A stretch of 8,966 nucleotides of DNA from contig CAZTTQ010000032.1 in NCBI GenBank assembly GCA_964616135.1, positions 1 to 8,966 of the forward strand, given 5' to 3'. The first letter of the stretch is position 1. The number at the start of each line of letters is the position of its first letter. The translations under genes were made by a program, and so were the position numbers. The stretch comes from JAJYIV01 sp964616135. GTDB taxonomy: Bacteria > Patescibacteriota > Patescibacteriia > UBA9934 > GWF2-40-263. The notes beneath the pieces were generated by a model. The model worked only from the letters and a program-made list of their open reading frames with translations, did no database searches and was not told where the DNA came from. This document shows, piece by piece, positions 5,926-8,966 of the stretch.

Positions 5926-6321
5926 CTACTTGTCTTCCATGAAATAGTACGGATCGATGCCGATCCAGAACCGGGCTTCCGGAGGCAGGGCGAGTTTCTT
6001 GCGAAATGCCTCGCGGACCCCTTCCAGCCACGGCATCTTCTCCCGGCCGTCGAAGATCTCCGCGCTGCACTTCTTCCCGTCCTTGGCATGGGACAGGTCG
6101 CGCAACGTAATCCGGATCTCCCCCGTCTCGTACACGAGCAGCTCGTACCGGCCGAACCGGTACGGGACGAAGAGGTCGGCGTTCAGTTCCCCGACTGCCT
6201 CCTCCACGAGAGGTTCCGCCGCCTTCCGCAGCTTCTCACGCGCCCTACCGGCCCGCGCCGCCGCGGACGCGACCTGCTCCGTCGTCTGCAAGACAGCGGC
6301 AATCAGCTTTTCCATGGTCAT
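5926..6321 (-). CDS. Orphan 131-residue soluble protein, unknown function
   Basis: No family was recognised. The first 45 residues are rich in Ala, Glu, Arg and Lys and look like one or two amphipathic helices (QTTEQVASAAARAGRAREKL). The middle (about 50-75) alternates hydrophobic and aromatic residues in a beta-like pattern (FVPYRFGRYELLVYETGEIR). The last third (about 97-131) has a helix and an aromatic tail (FWIGIDPYYFMED). There is no signal peptide, membrane segment or nucleotide-binding motif, so it is probably cytoplasmic. The gene is well supported: a perfect AGGAGG lies about 7 nt before ATG 6321, a TTGCAC-17-TAGGAT promoter is upstream, and a terminator follows the stop. ATG 6315 is a less well spaced alternative start. 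It is divergent from the kinase-like gene and shares its control region. Confidence 0.87.
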   Translation of the reverse strand: MTMEKLIAAVLQTTEQVASAAARAGRAREKLRKAAEPLVEEAVGELNADLFVPYRFGRYELLVYETGEIRITLRDLSHAKDGKKCSAEIFDGREKMPWLEGVREAFRKKLALPPEARFWIGIDPYYFMEDK

Positions 6322-6326
6322 GTCCG

Positions 6327-6333
6327 ACCTCCT
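6327..6333 (-). promoter_or_regulatory. Strong Shine-Dalgarno deciding the start at 6321
   Basis: The minus-strand sequence AGGAGGT (6333-6327) is the best ribosome binding site in the window and fixes ATG 6321 rather than 6315. It lies almost at the predicted 5' end of the mRNA (about 6333), so the leader would be only about 12 nt. Confidence 0.75.
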
Positions 6334-6339
6334 GGCGGC

Positions 6340-6368
6340 ATCCTAAAGAAACGAGTCCGATTGTGCAA
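6340..6368 (-). promoter_or_regulatory. Predicted promoter of the orphan 131-aa gene
   Basis: On the minus strand, TTGCAC (6368-6363) is followed by a 17-nt spacer and TAGGAT (6345-6340). It is divergent from the kinase promoter, and the -35 boxes of the two are only 7 bp apart. Confidence 0.6.
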
Positions 6369-6380
6369 CACATGTTTGCA
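6364..6380. promoter_or_regulatory. TGCAA-N7-TTGCA dyad between divergent promoters
   Basis: A perfect 5-bp inverted repeat, TGCAA (6364-6368) and TTGCA (6376-6380), overlaps both predicted -35 boxes. It could be a shared operator, or simply the result of two TTGCA-type -35 boxes facing away from each other. Confidence 0.35.
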
Positions 6381-6405
6381 ACGCAGAGGATAAGATGCCT
6401 AATCT
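6376..6405 (+). promoter_or_regulatory. Predicted promoter of the kinase-like gene, leaderless
   Basis: TTGCAA (6376-6381) is followed by an 18-nt spacer and TAATCT (6400-6405). Nine nucleotides separate the -10 from ATG 6415, and no Shine-Dalgarno is present, so the mRNA is predicted to be leaderless. Confidence 0.45.
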
Positions 6406-6414
6406 ATCAGGCAT
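6395..6414. repeat. ATGCCT-N8-AGGCAT inverted repeat abutting a start codon
   Basis: A 6-bp perfect inverted repeat with 8-nt spacing covers the predicted -10 and ends at the base before ATG 6415. It is placed like an operator that would block RNA polymerase. If transcription starts at the ATG, most of it is not transcribed, which favours a DNA rather than an RNA role. Confidence 0.35.
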
Positions 6415-6948
6415 ATGCGTCTCATCGTCGTCTCTGGCCTCCCAGCAAGCGGGAAAACTACCCTGGGAAAGGAAGTGGCCCGTCGATTGGGCATTCCCTT
6501 CTTTTCCAAGGACGCCATAAAGGAACGCTTATTTGATGAACGTGGATTTTCGGACCGCGCGTGGTCGAAACAATTAGGCATCGAGGCCTACGAAGAACTC
6601 TATCGCGCAGTCGAGCAAACATTGAACAACAAAAGCGACTGTGTAATCGAGAGTAATTTCAAACCGGGGATCAGTGAGTCCGATCTCTCCGCGCTCCTAC
6701 AAAAAACCGGGGCAGAATGCGCGCAGATTTTCTGCCATGCGCCGGGCCATCTGCTATTCGAACGGTTCGAACGCCGCGCTCGTTCCGGCGAACGGCATCC
6801 CGGCCATGTCGATGCGAATAATCTGGACGAATTCCGCGTCCATCTCCTTGAAACAAAGCAGAAGCCGCTCGATCTTCCAGGTCCGTGTATTCACATCGAT
6901 ACGTCCAATCCATCCGCACCTTTTCCAAACGAGATACTCGCCAAATAA
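6415..6948 (+). CDS. P-loop kinase-like ATPase (AAA_33 / zeta-toxin-like group)
   Basis: This 177-residue protein is predicted to be a small nucleotide-binding kinase of the P-loop group that includes AAA_33, chloramphenicol phosphotransferase-like and zeta-toxin-like proteins. The Walker A GLPASGKTT (8-16) follows the first strand directly. FFSKDAIKERLF (29-40) sits at the usual substrate-side position, VIESNF (77-82) matches the strand-and-NF feature typical of AAA_33, and FERRARSGERHPGHVD (118-133) is an Arg-rich lid-like segment. CIHIDTS (158-164) is the last strand. The phosphate acceptor cannot be told. The start at 6415 puts the P-loop where the family has it. The gene is visibly less GC-rich than the flanking genes, which may mean recent acquisition. 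No antitoxin gene is apparent beside it, so a toxin role is not supported. Confidence 0.9.
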   Translation: MRLIVVSGLPASGKTTLGKEVARRLGIPFFSKDAIKERLFDERGFSDRAWSKQLGIEAYEELYRAVEQTLNNKSDCVIESNFKPGISESDLSALLQKTGAECAQIFCHAPGHLLFERFERRARSGERHPGHVDANNLDEFRVHLLETKQKPLDLPGPCIHIDTSNPSAPFPNEILAK

Positions 6949-6950
6949 AA

Positions 6951-7012
6951 ATTCCCTCGCTGTGCTCGGGGAGTGGCCACAAGAAGATTCCCCGCTCCCG
7001 CGCAGGATGACA
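6951..7012 (-). repeat. Degenerate interspersed intergenic repeat (GTCATCCTGAGCG type)
   Basis: Read on the minus strand, the gap holds two imperfect direct half-copies. One starts GTCATCCTGCGCGGGAGCGG (7012 downwards) and the other is CCCCGAGCACAGCGAGGGAA (about 6970-6951). Both resemble the GTCATCCTGAGCGAAGCGAAGGATCT element known to be scattered between genes in many environmental bacterial genomes. The link to that element is from memory. No coding potential was seen. Confidence 0.45.
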
Positions 7013-7015
7013 CCT

Positions 7016-7051
7016 AAATATAAAACCACCCTGTCCAAAAGACGGGGTGGT
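7016..7051 (-). terminator. Intrinsic terminator of the DUF1653 gene
   Basis: ACCACCC (7025-7031) pairs with GGGTGGT (7045-7051), extended by a wobble and GTC/GAC to about 11 bp around a CAAAA loop. The minus-strand flank reads TTTTATATTT. It lies 17 nt past the DUF1653 stop and may also stop plus-strand reads from the kinase gene, although the plus-side flank (CTGGTTT) is weak. Confidence 0.75.
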
Positions 7052-7068
7052 CTGGTTTCCATTGGTGC

Positions 7069-7320
7069 CTATTCTTTCGTAAATCGCTTCAAGGTCTGCC
7101 CCCGCCACTCAATCAACTCACTCCACTGGCGTAATGGACGCGTAAAATACGGCGCGTCTGGGTTTGCATAGGTCGCTTCGTAAACAACCATCCATTCCGC
7201 GTTGTTCGAATGTTCGGCAAGCAGGACCACACGAAAGACGTCGCCTTTATAGTGACGGTACGTCTCGCCGGCTTTTGGTGCGTCTGCCGGAAGCAGCGGA
7301 ACGAGATCTCCTTTTGCCAT
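7069..7320 (-). CDS. DUF1653 domain protein
   Basis: This 83-residue protein matches the DUF1653 pattern across most of its length: GETYRHYKGDVFRVVLLAEH (18-37), WMVVYEATY (43-51) and the FTRPLRQWSEL segment (59-69), ending near KRF. The family is small, soluble and widespread in bacteria, alone or fused to other domains. It is predicted to form a compact beta barrel-like fold, and its function is not established. The start at 7320 is supported by AAAGGA a few bases upstream. The short lead of about 16 residues before the domain is normal. It sits between two terminators and so is a single-gene unit. Its base composition, like that of the kinase gene, is less GC-rich than lepA or the ABC-F gene. 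Confidence 0.9.
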   Translation of the reverse strand: MAKGDLVPLLPADAPKAGETYRHYKGDVFRVVLLAEHSNNAEWMVVYEATYANPDAPYFTRPLRQWSELIEWRGQTLKRFTKE

Positions 7321-7347
7321 AGTTCCTTTGAAAATAGTATCTGCCCG

Positions 7348-7353
7348 ATCATA
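7348..7353 (-). promoter_or_regulatory. Possible -10 of the DUF1653 gene
   Basis: TATGAT on the minus strand would start transcription near 7341, giving a leader of about 20 nt that includes the AAAGGA Shine-Dalgarno. The -35 position falls inside the upstream terminator hairpin and does not match the consensus, so the call is weak. Confidence 0.3.
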
Positions 7354-7355
7354 AC

Positions 7356-7382
7356 AAAATCTCCCACCACGTGGGAGATTTT
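7356..7382 (-). terminator. Perfect 12-bp terminator after the ABC-F gene
   Basis: AAAATCTCCCAC (7356-7367) pairs perfectly with GTGGGAGATTTT (7371-7382) around a 3-nt loop, starting 2 nt after the ABC-F stop. The A-start and T-end make it functional in either direction. It insulates the DUF1653 gene from the ABC-F gene. Confidence 0.92.
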
Positions 7383-7384
7383 GC

Positions 7385-8836
7385 CTACAGCGCGCTCAAG
7401 TCCAACGTCTCGTTGAACCGGATTTCCTTCACGAAGTCCGGCGCGTGGGAGACGACGATCAGCCCGCCCTGGAATTCGTCCAAGGCCTTGGCGATCACCG
7501 GCAAGTGGCGGAAGTTGATGTGGTTGGTCGGCTCGTCGAAGATGAGGAGCCCCGGCTGCTGCAGGACGAAACGGGCGAAGCACAACAGGCCCTTCTGCCC
7601 TTCCGACAAGGCACCCACCTTGGTGCGCAGCGCGTCGCCGTCCAGCAGGAACTGCGCGGCGGTGCGGCGCAGCGTTTCGTTGTTCGGCACTTCCATCACG
7701 CTCTCAAGCGAGGCGTACGCCGTCTGGTCAAAATCCAGGCCGGAGAAGTCCTGCTTGTAGTAGCCGACCTTCACGCCCTCCGAGATTTTGGCGCCCGGGT
7801 CCGTGTTGGAGGCCAGCGTGCGGAGCAACGTGGACTTGCCGATGCCGTTGGGTCCCGCGATGAGCAAGTGACCGCCCTTGCGCAGCTTCAGGTCCACGTC
7901 CACCTGGCGGGGCTCATGGTTCTTGATGACCTTCACCAAGGTGAGGTGCACCAGCACTTCACTCCACGGCTGGGCCGGGATGGTAAACGGCGTGATGGTC
8001 TTGTCGTCGCGCTTCACTTCCACCATGTTTTCCTCGGCTTCCGTGATCTGCTCGCGGAGCTTGGCCGCCAGGGCGCGCATCTTGCCGCCCTTGTGGGCGA
8101 AGAAGTTCACCTTATCTTTGCGGTCCTGGATCTCCTTCAGCATGCGGGCGTTTTGCATGCGGTCGCGCTCCACGCGCGCGGCGATTTCCTCCACCACGTT
8201 GAAGTAGTTGCCCTCGTAGCGTTCGACCTTGCCGCTGAAGACGTCCAGGTGCAACACGCCTTCCGTGAACGCGTTCAAGAAGTCCGCGTCGTGGGAAATG
8301 GTCAGGACCGTCTTGGGGTACACCATGAGGAAGCCCGTCAGGTGTTCGATGCCGCCCGCGTCCAGGTTGTTGGTCGGTTCGTCCAAGAGCAGGATGTCCG
8401 GTTCCTGGATGAGGGCGAACGCCAAGAGCAGGCGGGCCTGCTGGCCGCCGGAAAACTCGCCGACCTTCTTGTCGAGCGGGGCGTGCAGGTTCACCGTGTC
8501 CAGCACGTCCTTGATGCGGCGCGCCAGGTCGTACTTCTTTTCTTCAAACGCGCGGGCGAAATATTCCTCCACGGTGTCCGTGAGGAATTCGCGCGCCATG
8601 ACCTGCTTGGCCGTGGCGATGGTGGCGCCCGGCTGGATGTGGATGGCGCCGCTTTCCGGTTTCAATTCGCCGGTGATCAACTTGAAGATGGTGGACTTCC
8701 CCGCCCCGTTTTGTCCCATCACGGTGAACTTGGCGTTCTCGCGGACGGAAAAAGAGGCGTCGTCCAGGATCGGGTTGTCTTCCCCGTATCCGAAGTTGAC
8801 CCCTTCGAAGCGAATCATGACGTTTCCGTGGCCCAT
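7385..8836 (-). CDS. ABC-F family ATPase (translation factor or ribosome protection type)
   Basis: This 483-residue protein has two ABC ATPase domains and no membrane segments, the ABC-F plan. ABC-F proteins bind the ribosomal E-site region and act as translation factors or antibiotic-resistance factors. Domain 1 has Walker A GQNGAGKST (41-49), signature FSGGQ (128-132), Walker B ILLLDEP (148-154) and switch ISHD (180-183). The inter-domain linker is charged and helical (about 210-285). Domain 2 has Walker A GPNGIGKST (328-336), signature LSEGQ (410-414) in place of the common LSGGE, Walker B LLIFDEP (430-436) and VVSHAPDF (461-468). There is no long C-terminal extension. ATG 8836 is chosen because TATTAT lies 9 nt before it; ATG 8818 would begin directly at the conserved MIRFEGVNF strand and is possible. 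An ATG at 8926 lies upstream of the promoter and is rejected. The subfamily is not assignable by eye. Confidence 0.93.
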   Translation of the reverse strand: MGHGNVMIRFEGVNFGYGEDNPILDDASFSVRENAKFTVMGQNGAGKSTIFKLITGELKPESGAIHIQPGATIATAKQVMAREFLTDTVEEYFARAFEEKKYDLARRIKDVLDTVNLHAPLDKKVGEFSGGQQARLLLAFALIQEPDILLLDEPTNNLDAGGIEHLTGFLMVYPKTVLTISHDADFLNAFTEGVLHLDVFSGKVERYEGNYFNVVEEIAARVERDRMQNARMLKEIQDRKDKVNFFAHKGGKMRALAAKLREQITEAEENMVEVKRDDKTITPFTIPAQPWSEVLVHLTLVKVIKNHEPRQVDVDLKLRKGGHLLIAGPNGIGKSTLLRTLASNTDPGAKISEGVKVGYYKQDFSGLDFDQTAYASLESVMEVPNNETLRRTAAQFLLDGDALRTKVGALSEGQKGLLCFARFVLQQPGLLIFDEPTNHINFRHLPVIAKALDEFQGGLIVVSHAPDFVKEIRFNETLDLSAL

Positions 8837-8845
8837 AGTGCGGGA

Positions 8846-8874
8846 ATAATAGGCGAAAAACGGCCGACTGGCAA
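8846..8874 (-). promoter_or_regulatory. Predicted promoter of the ABC-F gene, leaderless
   Basis: On the minus strand, TTGCCA (8874-8869; five of six) is followed by a 17-nt spacer and TATTAT (8851-8846; five of six). The -10 is 9 nt from ATG 8836, so transcription should begin within a few bases of the start codon. This is one of the two best consensus promoters in the window. Confidence 0.7.
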
Positions 8875-8910
8875 GATGCGCCGGGTCCCCCCGGTTCTCC
8901 TGCCGGGGGA

Positions 8911-8939
8911 TGGACAAAAAACCCAATATATGCTAGGTT
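8911..8939 (+). promoter_or_regulatory. Predicted promoter of the right-edge gene, leaderless
   Basis: TGGACA (8911-8916; five of six) is followed by a 17-nt spacer and TAGGTT (8934-8939), 9 nt before ATG 8949. TATGCT at 8929-8934 is an overlapping alternative -10. It is divergent from the ABC-F promoter. Confidence 0.55.
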
Positions 8940-8948
8940 TTTGGCCCT

Positions 8949-8966
8949 ATGAAGTCCTTCTTCTTG
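8949..8966 (+). CDS. Probable start of a gene cut by the right edge
   Basis: Only six codons are visible (MKSFFL). They open like a signal peptide or membrane segment: one lysine and then hydrophobic residues. Support comes from the promoter with a -10 9 nt upstream, the same spacing as the other predicted leaderless genes here. Product unknown. Confidence 0.4.

Noticed and set aside
5821..6393. Plus-strand open frame (190 codons) behind the TATACT promoter
   Set aside because: Most of it is antisense to the 131-aa gene, which has a Shine-Dalgarno, promoter and terminator. A terminator-like hairpin also interrupts it at 5856-5880. Only a short RNA is kept as a possibility.
6415..6948. Toxin-antitoxin system based on the zeta-toxin-like kinase
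   Set aside because: No small antitoxin gene lies next to it; the divergent 131-aa protein has its own transcription unit and no antitoxin-like DNA-binding motif.
7113..7583. Minus-strand open frame (156 codons) across the DUF1653 gene and ABC-F end
   Set aside because: It spans a perfect 12-bp terminator and overlaps two recognised genes in a different frame.
8837..8926. ATG start at 8926 for the ABC-F gene
   Set aside because: It lies upstream of the predicted promoter, adds 30 residues absent from the family, and overlaps the divergent promoter of the right-edge gene.
1..8966. CRISPR array, tRNA, rRNA, insertion sequence or prophage genes
   Set aside because: No regularly spaced repeats, cloverleaf, rRNA-like stretch, transposase or integrase motif was seen on either strand.

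Overview
The window is GC-rich bacterial chromosome, dense with genes on both strands, and uses the standard code (TGA ends the sigma factor gene). Protein families and layout suggest an uncultivated lineage, most likely Patescibacteria (Candidate Phyla Radiation). The pointers are a stand-alone short PIF1-like helicase, an ABC-F protein with an LSEGQ second signature, and a small sigma factor followed by a multi-membrane-segment protein and a small secreted protein. This placement is inference; no rRNA or other taxonomic marker is present apart from a partial lepA.

Layout: (1) 1-1318, minus: N-terminal three quarters of LepA (EF4), running off the left edge. (2) 1402-2745, plus: PIF1-like helicase, divergent from lepA across an 83-bp promoter gap and closed by a hairpin terminator. 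(3) 4672-2805, minus: a three-gene operon of ECF-type sigma factor, three-pass membrane protein with an extracytoplasmic domain (the two overlap by ATGA), and a secreted protein built from two copies of a helical repeat. (4) 5683-4763, minus: membrane-anchored protein with the spaced GxxH / E / GxxH pattern of the TIKI/TraB/ChaN superfamily, with its own promoter, leader hairpin, Shine-Dalgarno and terminator. (5) 5764-5891: gap with a plus-strand promoter-like pair followed by a hairpin-T terminator, a candidate small RNA of about 65 nt. (6) 6321-5926, minus: an orphan 131-aa protein. (7) 6415-6948, plus: P-loop kinase-like ATPase, divergent from the orphan. (8) 6949-7014: a degenerate interspersed repeat. 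(9) 7320-7069, minus: DUF1653 protein. (10) 8836-7385, minus: ABC-F ATPase. (11) 8949 onward, plus: probable start of another gene cut by the right edge.

Two modes of translation start can be read directly. Five genes (lepA, helicase, kinase, ABC-F, right-edge gene) have a -10-like TANNNT hexamer only 8-10 nt before ATG and no convincing Shine-Dalgarno, which predicts leaderless or near-leaderless mRNAs. Three genes (TIKI-like, orphan 131 aa, DUF1653) have a clear purine-rich Shine-Dalgarno. LepA and ABC-F both act on the ribosome and the helicase acts on DNA. The sigma operon looks like a self-contained envelope-sensing module and is the best candidate here for a poorly described system.
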